This document shows positions 35,732 to 44,956 of a stretch of 64,000 nt of DNA, one piece after another. Below the pieces are notes generated by a model, which saw only the letters and a program-made list of their open reading frames with translations, did no database searches and was not told the DNA's origin. This DNA is from Lachnospiraceae bacterium. GTDB taxonomy: Bacteria; Bacillota; Clostridia; Lachnospirales; Lachnospiraceae. Numbering within the stretch: the first letter of the stretch is position 1; every line of letters starts with the position of its first letter. The DNA is taken from the NCBI GenBank assembly GCA_021770755.1, contig JAETQI010000002.1:107973-171972 (forward strand). The letters are read 5' to 3'. The translations under genes were made by a program, and so were the position numbers.

Positions 35732-35995
35732 CTACTCTCCTAACCCGTCGGCTATGACACTGATCATCGTCGACAATGCCTCATTTTCATCCGAACCTTC
35801 ACAAAAAACCTCAATCTCGTCGCCACATTTGATACATGCACCCAGCACACTCAGCACACTCTTTGCATTAGCTGTACTTCCGCGGAATGTAAAGGTTATC
35901 AGCGAGTTAAACTGCATCGCTTCCTTACATAAAATTCCTGCCGGACGCAAATGCAGCCCTGTCGGGTTCTTGATCACTACTTTCTGACTAACCAT
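35732..35995 (-). CDS. ptsH: Phosphocarrier protein HPr
   Basis: 87 residues from ATG 35995 (AGGAG 6 nt upstream). Both regulatory residues fall at their canonical positions: H15 in NPTGLHLRPAG (phosphorylated by enzyme I) and S46 in NAKSVLSVLG (HPr kinase site for carbon catabolite control). H15 rules out a Crh-type paralogue. No ptsI is adjacent; it lies 37 nt after glmM and is likely the last gene of that operon. Confidence 0.93.
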   Translation of the reverse strand: MVSQKVVIKNPTGLHLRPAGILCKEAMQFNSLITFTFRGSTANAKSVLSVLGACIKCGDEIEVFCEGSDENEALSTMISVIADGLGE

Positions 35996-36032
35996 CTCTC
36001 GCTCCTCCTTATACACCATACACCCATGTGCA

Positions 36033-37382
36033 TCACAGCATAACGTTCTGGATCAGCTCGGCAAGCGCCCTCGCCTCCTGCTCGATCAACTGCTGGTCCT
36101 TTCCCTCGATCATTACCCGCACCAACGGCTCCGTGCCCGACGGTCTGATCAGCACTCTGCCCTCACCCGCAAACTTCGCACTCACCCGTTCGATCGCATC
36201 CGCGATCTCGGTATATTCCATATAACTGTTCTTTTTGTGATTGGGAACCTTCGCTCCGACAAGCGCCTGCGGCAGCACCGTCATGATCGTCGCAAGCTCC
36301 GACAGGGATCTTCCTGTCTCAACCATCACCTGCAGCAGATGCAGGGCACTGAGCAGACCGTCGCCTGTCGTGTTCTCATCGAGGAAGATGATATGTCCTG
36401 ACTGCTCCCCGCCGAGATTCGCGCCGAGCTCCAGCATGCGCTCCAGCACATAACGGTCTCCCACCTTCGTCTGTTCTATATTGATCCCGTTCTCCTTGCC
36501 CATGAGGAAGAATCCCAGATTGCTCATCACCGTTGCCACGATCGTATTGTCTTTCAGCGTGCCTTTGGATTTCATATGGTTGCCGATGATCGCCATGATC
36601 ACATCGCCGTCTACCTGATTGCCGTTCTCATCCACCGCCAGCAGCCTGTCGGCATCGCCGTCAAACGCCAGCCCGACATTCGCCTTCTCATACACGACGC
36701 GCGCCTGGAGCTCCTCCATGTGGGTGGATCCGCAGTTCGCATTGATATTCGTCCCGTCAGGATTGTTGTGTATCGCCACGATATTCGCGCCGAGCTCCTT
36801 TAACGTCTCCACGGATGTGTAGAAGGACGCGCCCTCCGCGCAGTCCACCACGATCTTCATGTTGCTCAGATCGACCGGAACAGCCTGCACGGAATGATTG
36901 ATGTACTCCTCCCGCGCATCCGTGCGGTATTTGATCTTCCCCACACTAGGTCCCGTCGGGAACTGGACATCCTTCATGCCGCTGCTGATCAATGCCTCGA
37001 TCTCATCCTCCATTGCATCCGGCAGCTTGAAACCGTTCCCGTCAAAGAACTTGATCCCGTTAAACTCAACCGGATTGTGCGATGCCGATATCACAACTCC
37101 CGCATCGACTCTGTATTTCTTGGTCAGATAGGCGATCGCCGGTGTCGGGATCACGCCTACATACACTACATTTGCCCCGACAGAGCACGCTCCTGCCATC
37201 AGTGCGTTCGCCAGCATATCCCCGGAAATGCGCGTGTCGCATCCCACCATGATCGTCGGCTTGTGCTCGTTTTCCTTCGACAGTACATACGCCCCCGCCT
37301 GACCTAACTGCATGGCGAGCATCGGTGTCAGCTCATCATTTGCCACTCCGCGCACTCCGTCTGTTCCAAATAATCTAGCCAT
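36033..37382 (-). CDS. glmM: Phosphoglucosamine mutase
   Basis: 449 residues from ATG 37382 (GGAGG 10 nt upstream). It converts glucosamine-6-phosphate to glucosamine-1-phosphate for UDP-GlcNAc and peptidoglycan. It begins MARLFGTDGVRG, has the phospho-serine loop ISASHNP (S101), the metal loop DGDADR and the C-terminal phosphate-binding RPSGTEPLVRVM. Position after cdaA-cdaR is the conserved Firmicute arrangement, in which GlmM can inhibit CdaA. UDP-GlcNAc made here also feeds PseB. Confidence 0.97.
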   Translation of the reverse strand: MARLFGTDGVRGVANDELTPMLAMQLGQAGAYVLSKENEHKPTIMVGCDTRISGDMLANALMAGACSVGANVVYVGVIPTPAIAYLTKKYRVDAGVVISASHNPVEFNGIKFFDGNGFKLPDAMEDEIEALISSGMKDVQFPTGPSVGKIKYRTDAREEYINHSVQAVPVDLSNMKIVVDCAEGASFYTSVETLKELGANIVAIHNNPDGTNINANCGSTHMEELQARVVYEKANVGLAFDGDADRLLAVDENGNQVDGDVIMAIIGNHMKSKGTLKDNTIVATVMSNLGFFLMGKENGINIEQTKVGDRYVLERMLELGANLGGEQSGHIIFLDENTTGDGLLSALHLLQVMVETGRSLSELATIMTVLPQALVGAKVPNHKKNSYMEYTEIADAIERVSAKFAGEGRVLIRPSGTEPLVRVMIEGKDQQLIEQEARALAELIQNVML

Positions 37383-37406
37383 CTCTTCCAATCCTCCAAA
37401 ATTTAT

Positions 37407-38744
37407 TTATTCGTCAGCCTCCTGCTCCATCGCTTCCAGCACAACCGTCATGTGATACGGCTGTTCCAGCGTCACTTCATCCAGAACGCTATTGAACGTG
37501 ATCTCTCCCTGATACACGCCCGGAACCCACTCTGCAAGCCCCAGCTTCTCGAGGAGCGCGTTCATGTCGATCACGCCGATCACGTCGTCGGCGTTCACCG
37601 CATCCACGGCTGCCCTGGTGCCCCGTATGCGGATCGTATAATACTCCTGGTTCGCCAGCTCCCGCAGCGTCAGCTTCAGATCCTGCGGTTCGCCTCCCGC
37701 CGCAAAACCAGCCGCAAAGTGCGCTGAATTTGCCGGTATGCGCAGTTCCTTTGTCACAAGCTGTTCAATCCCCACCGTGACACTTGCATTGCCGCCAAAG
37801 CTGCTGTCAGCAAACTGCACCCCTGATGGCAGGTACTTTTTGACGTTGATCACCGCAGTCATATTTTCCGTCCGGTCCTCCACACTGAGCGCCGGATCCG
37901 ACACGACGATCTTTGAGATGCCGTCCAGGACACTGCTCCTGCCCGCGATCGTCACTGTCTCCGGCATGCTGAACGGCTCCCCGCTCACAACATACCCTTC
38001 TGCCGGTTCATCCGGAACGACAAAACTCAACGGAACGATCTTTGTCCCAAGGATCGTCACGGCTACATTGACGGTCGTTATATTCATCTTGATCGAACTG
38101 TTCCGGATCTCCTTGTTCTCTGCATCGTAGAGCTTCAACTCAGCGCTTGTATTGATATCCGAAGAATAGCCGTTCACGCTGATCACCGCCTCCACATGAT
38201 CGATCTGTTCGATCTGTGACTCCGGTCCCGTGATCCGGACGACGTTCTGGCTCGGCTTCGCCTCGCCGATCACATACCCTTCCGCCGGCTCCCCTGCGAT
38301 CGTGATCTTGATCGGCTTCTGATCCGCCCTCATATTCTCGATCGCCAGTTTCACGCTGTCGATGTTCGTCTTGAAATCAAGATCCGAATTGCTGCGCGTG
38401 CTCGACACCTTGATCCCGATCGTGTTCATGAAGGTAAGCTCTGACATGTCTGCAACTGCCCTGATGTCCTCCTTCGCAACATACGAGAGCAGCGATTTCT
38501 TTCCCCGCACCGTGACGTTGACCACGTCCGTCCCGTCCAGCACGTCATAGACCTTCCCCTCATTTGTCACCAGATCCGCGTTGATGATGTCAACCGGTAC
38601 ATTGTAAAAGGTCTCCGAATCAAGCGGATCGTTGATGTTGTCAACCACAACCCACAAGCCGCAGGATACGATCACCGCCAGGATCTTTAGTCCGAAATTG
38701 TTCACGACCAGTCTGACCGCTTTCTTCAATATACTATTTTTCAT
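37407..38744 (-). CDS. cdaR: YbbR-domain regulator of CdaA
   Basis: 445 residues: one N-terminal membrane anchor (about 18-36, FGLKILAVIVSCGLWVVV) followed by four tandem YbbR-like beta-rich repeats outside the membrane. YVIGEAKPSQNVVRITGPES and the similar YVVSGEPFSMPETVTIAGRS mark two repeats. It interacts with and modulates the diadenylate cyclase CdaA, whose gene overlaps its start by 11 nt. Confidence 0.93.
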   Translation of the reverse strand: MKNSILKKAVRLVVNNFGLKILAVIVSCGLWVVVDNINDPLDSETFYNVPVDIINADLVTNEGKVYDVLDGTDVVNVTVRGKKSLLSYVAKEDIRAVADMSELTFMNTIGIKVSSTRSNSDLDFKTNIDSVKLAIENMRADQKPIKITIAGEPAEGYVIGEAKPSQNVVRITGPESQIEQIDHVEAVISVNGYSSDINTSAELKLYDAENKEIRNSSIKMNITTVNVAVTILGTKIVPLSFVVPDEPAEGYVVSGEPFSMPETVTIAGRSSVLDGISKIVVSDPALSVEDRTENMTAVINVKKYLPSGVQFADSSFGGNASVTVGIEQLVTKELRIPANSAHFAAGFAAGGEPQDLKLTLRELANQEYYTIRIRGTRAAVDAVNADDVIGVIDMNALLEKLGLAEWVPGVYQGEITFNSVLDEVTLEQPYHMTVVLEAMEQEADE

Positions 38745-39606
38745 CTTTAGCCCTACCTTTCCAGAGCCTGCGCTTCTTGTTCTCCTCCACTTCCTTATTC
38801 TGGATCATGCTGATCTTCTCCCGCAGCCCGTTAGCGTCGAGATTGCGGTACAGTTTTCCCTCGTAAGTGACACTGACATGACCGGTCTCCTCCGACACAA
38901 TGATCGTGAGCGCGTCCGTCACCTCTGATATGCCCACGCCCGCGCGGTGCCTCGTCCCCAGCTCCTTGCTGATCTGCATATTGTCAGACAGCGGCAGATA
39001 ACAGGTTGCCGATACCACCCTGTTTCCGCGTATGATCACCGCGCCGTCATGCAGCGGCGTATTATGTTCAAAGATATTGATGATCAGTTGGCTGGAGATC
39101 AGACCATCCACCTCAATACCTGTTCTCTCGTATTCCGTGAGCAGCACATTCTGCTCGATCACCATGAGCGCACCCGTCTTCACCTTGCCCATCTCGAAGC
39201 TCGCCTTCACCAGATCGTTCACCGTCTTGTCTGAAAAGCGCTCATCCGTCGGTTTCTCAAACGTGATCAGGTTCGTGACGAAGCTCTTGCGCCCGAGCTC
39301 CTCGAGCGCATGCCTGAGTTCCGGCTGAAGGATGACGATCATCGCCGTGACCGCTATGCTCAGCACATGCTCCACGATCCATATGATCGTGTGCATCTTA
39401 AAAACGATCGCCAGCAGGATGAATGCTATGATGATGACGATCCCTTTCATGAGAAGCCACACCTTGGTATGCTTTACCCATGCCATGATCTGATACAGTA
39501 AAAAGGATATAATGATAACCTCCACTATATCCTGCCATCTGATGTTAAAACTGCGCAATGATAACGTCTCCATATAGGAACTAAGACGTTCAAGAATCAT
39601 ATCCAT
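38734..39606 (-). CDS. cdaA: Diadenylate cyclase (c-di-AMP synthase)
   Basis: 290 residues: three N-terminal spans (about 27-95) and a DAC domain with the catalytic DGA motif (187-189 in LHDGAVI) and RHR motif (219-221 in GTRHRAGVG). Makes c-di-AMP from two ATP, controlling potassium, osmotic and cell-wall balance. A charged tail of about 30 residues follows. It sits 15 nt after an uncharacterised membrane protein gene. Confidence 0.97.
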   Translation of the reverse strand: MDMILERLSSYMETLSLRSFNIRWQDIVEVIIISFLLYQIMAWVKHTKVWLLMKGIVIIIAFILLAIVFKMHTIIWIVEHVLSIAVTAMIVILQPELRHALEELGRKSFVTNLITFEKPTDERFSDKTVNDLVKASFEMGKVKTGALMVIEQNVLLTEYERTGIEVDGLISSQLIINIFEHNTPLHDGAVIIRGNRVVSATCYLPLSDNMQISKELGTRHRAGVGISEVTDALTIIVSEETGHVSVTYEGKLYRNLDANGLREKISMIQNKEVEENKKRRLWKGRAKDEK

Positions 39607-39621
39607 TTTGATCCATCCTTT

Positions 39622-40581
39622 TTATCTATCCCTCTTCTGCTCCCTGACTGCCTTTTCCGGCACCCGGATCGTCTTGACCCGCTTCTGCGGTGCCGCCACT
39701 GTATTCTTGGGGACAGCCTTCACATAATAATAATATTCATCATCCTCAAACTGCACATACTCCGTGCGGGAGTAATCCACATTGAACACAAAAAATTCCA
39801 GTATCTTTGCGATCGCCACCGACACCACACTGCCAACGATCAGTCCGACGATCGAGAGGTTCGTGTTGTACATCAGATCCCCGAAAAGCATAATCAGTAC
39901 ATCCAGAAGCGCCCCCGTGATCATGGCGATCATCCACGCATAATCGACGCTGAGCCGCCGGATGAAATACACGACGATCAAGGTGGCAACAAAAGCTGCC
40001 AGCGTCACATACATCGCTTTGTTCCCGAGCATCCCGTCAATGACATAGCGGAATTTCTCCAGCGCGCCGTCGTCCTCAAAGGTGCTCAGCATCGACGCAT
40101 TGTCGATCATATAACTCACCGTGTAATACACGATGGTCCCGCTCGCGACCGACACCGCCGAGAACGGTGTTCCCACAAGCCCCATTGCGATCGGCATCAC
40201 ATAGGGGATCTTCAGCATGAAGCAAAGCGGTGTGAACAGCACAGCGATCGTATCCCTGGACGAAAACCGAAAATAGAGAATGAACAGCAGCAGAAACACC
40301 ACCAGCGCCACCAGTGCACATTCCATTGAAAATTTGTACAGGTGTCCGAGCGTGACCGCCGCTGCCACGAACACGATAAAATTCATCGGCAGGAACGAAC
40401 ATATAAGCGCAAGTACCAGAACGACCACCGCTTTTTTCAGTTCGCTCATGTAACCGATGCTGCTGTTGATCATGACCAGCGTCACGAGCGCCAGCAAAAA
40501 CTTAAAGATTGGCGTGAGATACAGCTCATATCTGCTATAAAACTTCCTCAACTGTTCCCTAAAAACCAAAAGGTCTGTCAT
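39622..40581 (-). CDS. Conserved polytopic membrane protein, function unknown
   Basis: 319 residues with eight or nine spans and a basic cytoplasmic C-terminal tail (about 265-319) containing a tyrosine-rich patch (EYYYYVKAVP) and many Lys/Arg. No transporter or enzyme motif was recognised. It lies just before cdaA and after another small membrane protein, so a link to envelope or c-di-AMP physiology is possible but unproven. Confidence 0.65.
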   Translation of the reverse strand: MTDLLVFREQLRKFYSRYELYLTPIFKFLLALVTLVMINSSIGYMSELKKAVVVLVLALICSFLPMNFIVFVAAAVTLGHLYKFSMECALVALVVFLLLFILYFRFSSRDTIAVLFTPLCFMLKIPYVMPIAMGLVGTPFSAVSVASGTIVYYTVSYMIDNASMLSTFEDDGALEKFRYVIDGMLGNKAMYVTLAAFVATLIVVYFIRRLSVDYAWMIAMITGALLDVLIMLFGDLMYNTNLSIVGLIVGSVVSVAIAKILEFFVFNVDYSRTEYVQFEDDEYYYYVKAVPKNTVAAPQKRVKTIRVPEKAVREQKRDR

Positions 40582-40611
40582 AATTATTTCCTCTCCAACC
40601 TATCCCAAAAA

Positions 40612-41010
40612 TCATTTTTTGGTCTCCCGCTCATACATATAAGCAAGTTTTTTGAGATTATTGTAATATGTTTTAAGGCTCTTTCTTGCCTTTGTATACC
40701 GATAGGTATATACCCCGTACGAGATCAATGCATATGCCGCCGTAAAGATCAGATAATAAATAATCACTGACTTTGCAAAACCGAACAGATCCATCTTGTA
40801 GATGTCTGCCATAAAAACTTCAAAATCATAGAAAATAAACATTGCAAATAAAATAACATACGCAATCGTTGCGCTGATGATCGACTTGATGACCTGAAGT
40901 CCGATATAATCGCCCCGGAAATAATTCCCGATCGCGACATTCTTCCTCCCCTCATCCGCCTCGTAACATGCCATTTTTGTCATCAGCCGGACTCTTTCTT
41001 CATTCAACAT
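40612..41010 (-). CDS. Small membrane protein, function unknown
   Basis: 132 residues with two spans (about 43-66 and 78-100). The N-terminus MLNEERVRLMTKMACYE and the basic C-terminus KSLKTYYNNLKKLAYMYERE are both charged. The gene sits 30 nt upstream of the 319-residue membrane protein. No family recognised. Confidence 0.65.
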   Translation of the reverse strand: MLNEERVRLMTKMACYEADEGRKNVAIGNYFRGDYIGLQVIKSIISATIAYVILFAMFIFYDFEVFMADIYKMDLFGFAKSVIIYYLIFTAAYALISYGVYTYRYTKARKSLKTYYNNLKKLAYMYERETKK

Positions 41011-41038
41011 AACGGTCCTTCCTTATGCGGTCATAAAG

Positions 41039-41452
41039 CTACTGTCTGTCGAGGAAACGCATCTTATTCCCTGTGGACTGCGGCTTCTTGGGCTCCACCA
41101 GTACAGCCTTTGGCTTATCCATCACGCTGGAAAGATTGTTCGTCATCTCGCGCTTGCACTTCTCGCAGTACTTTCCTGACCGGATCGACGCTCCGCAGTT
41201 CTCGCACGGGATCTTTACCGGGGAATCCTCCGTAAACTCCAGGCGCTCCTCACGGATCCACTGCTGGATCTGACCCACCTCAACCTCGCAGTCCTCAGCA
41301 ACCTGCTTGATATCCGCCAGACGGTTCTCGCGGATGTACTTCTTCACCGCCTGAAACTTTTCCTCAAGCTTATCCTTGCACGCCGGACAGATCGGCATCC
41401 CCGATATGTAATTGAACAGCTTGCCACATTTTCTACAGTTTCTTACATTCAT
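41039..41452 (-). CDS. yvyF: YvyF-like flagellar operon zinc-ribbon protein
   Basis: 137 residues from ATG 41452 (GGAGG 8 nt upstream). The N-terminal zinc knuckle is CRKCGKLFNY...CPAC; a helical middle IKQVAEDCEVEVGQIQQWI resembles a small DNA-binding helix-turn-helix; a second knuckle CENCGASIRSGKYCEKC follows. It matches the flagellar-operon YvyF family found beside comF in Firmicutes. Regulatory role in motility is inferred from that family. Confidence 0.82.
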   Translation of the reverse strand: MNVRNCRKCGKLFNYISGMPICPACKDKLEEKFQAVKKYIRENRLADIKQVAEDCEVEVGQIQQWIREERLEFTEDSPVKIPCENCGASIRSGKYCEKCKREMTNNLSSVMDKPKAVLVEPKKPQSTGNKMRFLDRQ

Positions 41453-41481
41453 TGAAAATCCCTCCATTGATAATTTTATTC

Positions 41482-42228
41482 CTACATCCCTTCGCCGATG
41501 CAGAGTGCTATGAAATAAACCGACTTTACTCCATGCCGCTTTAACTCCAGGGCAACGGCATCCAATGTACTCCCTGTCGTGTATATGTCATCGACAAGAA
41601 TTGTTTTCTTTAATTTTACAACATTTGAGGTAATATTGAAAGCCTTTTTCAAATTATTTTGTCTTTCTTGTATGGTAAGTTCTTTCTGGGGCACTGTTTT
41701 CCTGACTCTTTTCACCAGTTTTTCATACATCGTTATCCCCGTGAGCCTTGACAGCTCCGCCGCGACAAGCTCTGCCTGGTTGTATCCCCTGCTCCTTCTG
41801 CGCGAGGCGTGGACCGGGACCGGGATGATGGAATCCGCCTGCATCATGCGGATCTCATCCGCAAGCCGCCCGCAGATATCCTGCGCATAAAACGCCGCGT
41901 ACTCGCACCGCCTGCCATACTTGAAACGGTAGATGCTCTTGCGCATACTCTGATAGTCATACAGGGCATAACCGTGATCATACACATGTTTTCGCCGCGT
42001 ACAGTCCTGACAGTATTCTCCCGCGCCAGACTCCCCCGGCTCCCCCATAAGCTGTTTTCCGCACCGCCTGCACCGAGGCTCGACGATGTACTGCGGTTTT
42101 GTCCTGCACTGGCTGCAGATCAGCCCGTCTCCCATCGGCACAGGCTCGTCGCACACAGGGCACCGCCGCGGAAATGCCATGCCAAGCAGCGCGTCCTTTA
42201 TTCTGTTTCCTGATTCATGATCTCGCAT
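41482..42228 (-). CDS. comFC: ComF-family phosphoribosyltransferase-like protein
   Basis: 248 residues. N-terminal zinc ribbons (CPVC, CSQC, CRRCG, CQDC) precede a phosphoribosyltransferase-type domain with IPVPVHASRRRSRGYNQAELVA and the PRPP loop ILVDDIYTTGSTLDA. Linked to DNA uptake in Bacillus, though widely conserved. AAAGGA precedes the ATG; the first 31 nt overlap the end of recD2. Confidence 0.92.
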   Translation of the reverse strand: MRDHESGNRIKDALLGMAFPRRCPVCDEPVPMGDGLICSQCRTKPQYIVEPRCRRCGKQLMGEPGESGAGEYCQDCTRRKHVYDHGYALYDYQSMRKSIYRFKYGRRCEYAAFYAQDICGRLADEIRMMQADSIIPVPVHASRRRSRGYNQAELVAAELSRLTGITMYEKLVKRVRKTVPQKELTIQERQNNLKKAFNITSNVVKLKKTILVDDIYTTGSTLDAVALELKRHGVKSVYFIALCIGEGM

Positions 42229-44468
42229 ATTCTTTCCTTTAACCCTGTATATCGCTTCTGCTCGTTCTCGTTGGCGATCATCTGGCTGACCGTCTCCCTG
42301 CTCCCCAGGATCGTCACACAGTTTTTCGCCCGCGTGACGCCGGTGTAGAGCAGGTTTCTGTTAAACAGCATCTTCGGACCGGTGAGCAGCGGCAGGATCA
42401 CCGCAGGGTACTCACTGCCCTGTGACTTGTGGATCGTGACGGCATAGGCAAGCTCGATCTCGTCAAGCCCGGTGATCGGGTAGGTGACCCTGCGCAGATC
42501 GTCATACTCCACGACCACCGTCTTTGCCGTCTCGTTGATCTCTTTTATGATACCCACATCTCCGTTAAATACACCCTGCCCGCTGTCCACTGCAATGCCG
42601 TATCTGCTGACGACTTCCCACTCAAGCTGATAGTTATTTTTGATCTGCATCACCTTGTCGCCCAGGCGGAACACGCCGTCGCCGTGCGCCAGCTCAAGCT
42701 TCTCCGGAGAGGGCGGGTTGAGATACTGCTGCAGGATCCCGTTTAGGGTCTCCACGCCAAGCGCTCCCTTTCGCATCGGCGTGAGCACCTGGATATCATA
42801 GATTCCCGCCTTTACATATCTTGGCAGTTTTTCCGTGATCAGCAGGATCATATGTTTATAGATCACATTGACATTATCCCGCTCCAGAAAGAAAAAGTCC
42901 CTGCTCTTGTTGTCCAGCCTGATCGCTTTTCCTTCATTAATATAGTGTGCATTGACCACGATGTCGCTCTCACCCGCCTGCCGGAAGATCTTTGACAGCA
43001 CGACCGTGGCGATGCACCCGCTCACCATCAGGTCTTTGAGCACCTGCCCCGGCCCGACGCTTGGCAACTGGTTCCTGTCCCCGACCATCACAAGCCTCGT
43101 TCCCGGCGCGATCGCCTTTAACAGCGACTGAAACAGATGGATATCCACCATCGACATCTCATCGATGATGATGACATCCGCCTCCAGCGGATTGAGCTCG
43201 TTCTTCTCAAAATGCACAGCGGATGACTGCCTGTCATCCGACATATCACCGTTTAACTCCAGCAGCCGGTGGATCGTCTTCGCCTCAAATCCCGTCGCCT
43301 CTGTCATGCGCTTTGCCGCCCTTCCTGTGGGCGCTGCCAGGAAGATATCCATGCCCTCCTGCTCAAAGTAGCGGATGATCATGTTGATCGTCGTCGTCTT
43401 TCCGGTACCAGGACCGCCGGAGAGGATAAAGATCCCGTTTTGAACCGCCTCCGTCACAGCCTTGCGCTGAAGCGAATCCAGCTCCATATGGCTGGCCTCC
43501 TCCAGCTTCCCGATCTTCTTTTCGAGCTGTTCCAGCTCCACTTTTGTAAAGCGCTCCGCCCCGTCGAACGCCCGCTGGAGCTCATAGAGCATTCTGGCGC
43601 AGTTCAGCTCCGCGTAGTAGGCACCCGTACTGTAGATGCACAGCATTTTCTCTCCGTCATCCAGCTCTTTTTCCTTGATCACAAGCTTCCTGTCGATCGC
43701 AAGGTTAGTGATCTGCGGCTCGATCTGCTCCGGCCGAAGCCCCAGCATATCGGCAGCTTTTTCCAGTAGCTGTCCCTGCGGCAGAAAGACATGTCCCTCC
43801 GCCCCTGCCTGTAGCAGTGTATACAGTATCCCGCTTCTGATCCTGTAATCCGAGTCCGTGTGGATCCCGATGCGCGATGCGATCTCATCCGCGATGCGAA
43901 AGCCGATGCCAGTCACATCCTCCGCCAGCTTGTACGGATTCTCCTGCATGATCTTATACAGTCCCATCCCGTACTGCTTGTAGATCTTAACTGCCAGCGT
44001 GTTGGAAATGCCATACTTCTGCAGGAAGAACATCGCATCCCTGGCGTCCTTTTTCTCCTCGACCTGCTCCGCGATCTCCCGCGCCTTGCGCTCGCTGATC
44101 CCCTTGATCTCCGCAAGCCTGTGGGGTTCCTCCTCGATGATCCGAAACGTATCATCCCCGAAATGCCGCACGATGCGGGCGGCGAGCGCCGCGCCGACTC
44201 CCTTGACCGCGCCCGACCCCAGATAGCGCTCCACCGCGACCCTGTCCTCCGGCGCGATCACAGCAAACCGTTCCACCTTAAATTGTTTTCCGTAGACTGC
44301 ATGCTCTACGTAAGTTCCCTCCGCCTCGATACTCTCACCCTCGTCCAGATTGGTGAAGATCCCGGTACAGGTAATCTCCAGATCCTCCACCTTGAGATTG
44401 ATCACCCCGTAACCGTTATCGGCGTTTTTAAATATCACATGCTCGACAAAACCTTTCAGTTTCTCCAA
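42198..44468 (-). CDS. recD2: RecD2/YrrC-type ATP-dependent DNA helicase
   Basis: 756 residues. The start is placed at TTG 44468, which has GGAGG 10 nt upstream; 16 further open codons cover a hairpin and look non-coding. It has an N-terminal OB-like region, helix-hairpin-helix repeats (VKGVGAALA, IKGISERKA, VTGIGFRIA), a superfamily 1 helicase core with Walker A GGPGTGKTT (351-359), IIDEMSMVD, VGDRNQLPSVGPGQ, and a C-terminal VTIHKSQGSEYP and TGVTRA. A 5'-3' helicase in recombination and repair. Heads a unit with comFC and yvyF. Confidence 0.93.
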   Translation of the reverse strand: MEKLKGFVEHVIFKNADNGYGVINLKVEDLEITCTGIFTNLDEGESIEAEGTYVEHAVYGKQFKVERFAVIAPEDRVAVERYLGSGAVKGVGAALAARIVRHFGDDTFRIIEEEPHRLAEIKGISERKAREIAEQVEEKKDARDAMFFLQKYGISNTLAVKIYKQYGMGLYKIMQENPYKLAEDVTGIGFRIADEIASRIGIHTDSDYRIRSGILYTLLQAGAEGHVFLPQGQLLEKAADMLGLRPEQIEPQITNLAIDRKLVIKEKELDDGEKMLCIYSTGAYYAELNCARMLYELQRAFDGAERFTKVELEQLEKKIGKLEEASHMELDSLQRKAVTEAVQNGIFILSGGPGTGKTTTINMIIRYFEQEGMDIFLAAPTGRAAKRMTEATGFEAKTIHRLLELNGDMSDDRQSSAVHFEKNELNPLEADVIIIDEMSMVDIHLFQSLLKAIAPGTRLVMVGDRNQLPSVGPGQVLKDLMVSGCIATVVLSKIFRQAGESDIVVNAHYINEGKAIRLDNKSRDFFFLERDNVNVIYKHMILLITEKLPRYVKAGIYDIQVLTPMRKGALGVETLNGILQQYLNPPSPEKLELAHGDGVFRLGDKVMQIKNNYQLEWEVVSRYGIAVDSGQGVFNGDVGIIKEINETAKTVVVEYDDLRRVTYPITGLDEIELAYAVTIHKSQGSEYPAVILPLLTGPKMLFNRNLLYTGVTRAKNCVTILGSRETVSQMIANENEQKRYTGLKERICEIMNQETE

Positions 44469-44491
44469 GTCGCCTGTCCCTCCATAATGCA

Positions 44492-44526
44492 ACAGCCGAC
44501 CTGTTCTTTCAAACAAGGTCGGCTGT
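44492..44526. terminator. Hairpin between flgJ-like gene and recD2
   Basis: A perfect 10-bp GC-rich stem (44492-44501 with 44517-44526) and 15-nt loop. On the plus strand it is followed by TTTT; on the minus strand, the direction of the genes, it follows AAAA and precedes TTGC. It lies 20 nt after the flgJ-like stop and probably separates flagellar from recD2 transcription. Confidence 0.55.
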
Positions 44527-44545
44527 TTTTCTCCAGAAATATTTC

Positions 44546-44935
44546 CTATTCCGCTGAAAGCTCTTCCGGCTGCACTACCCCGATACCGTAATTGCGTTTC
44601 ATCTGCTCGTACAGAATATTGGCCAGTCCCAGACCATCGCCGTCCGTCACATTATCGCACAATTCCTGCACTGCAAAATCCTTAAAATAATCTACCATTT
44701 TTGTCGCATAGCCATTTTCATCGTCATCTGAGAAAACTTTTGTCGTCTCCATCATCGAATTGAAGACCTGCTCCACAAAATAGGACTCAAACTCCTTGCA
44801 CGCCTCTTTGAGTTCTTTCTCATCCGCCGCCGTACTGCCATTTTCAAGCTTACTCTGCAGCGTCTCCGCCTTGCTGTTGGAAGCCTGGTTTGTCATGTAA
44901 TCTGCGTACGCAGAACCTATCCCGCCAATATCCAT
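44546..44935 (-). CDS. FlgJ-like rod-binding protein
   Basis: 129 residues. ELKEACKEFESYFVEQVFNS near the middle is the rod-binding signature, with MVDYFKDFAVQELCDN after it. It lacks the muramidase domain of proteobacterial FlgJ, as is normal in Firmicutes. It follows flgG by 21 nt and should act in rod assembly through the cell wall. Confidence 0.85.
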   Translation of the reverse strand: MDIGGIGSAYADYMTNQASNSKAETLQSKLENGSTAADEKELKEACKEFESYFVEQVFNSMMETTKVFSDDDENGYATKMVDYFKDFAVQELCDNVTDGDGLGLANILYEQMKRNYGIGVVQPEELSAE

Positions 44936-44956
44936 ACTACACTCATCCCCTTTATG

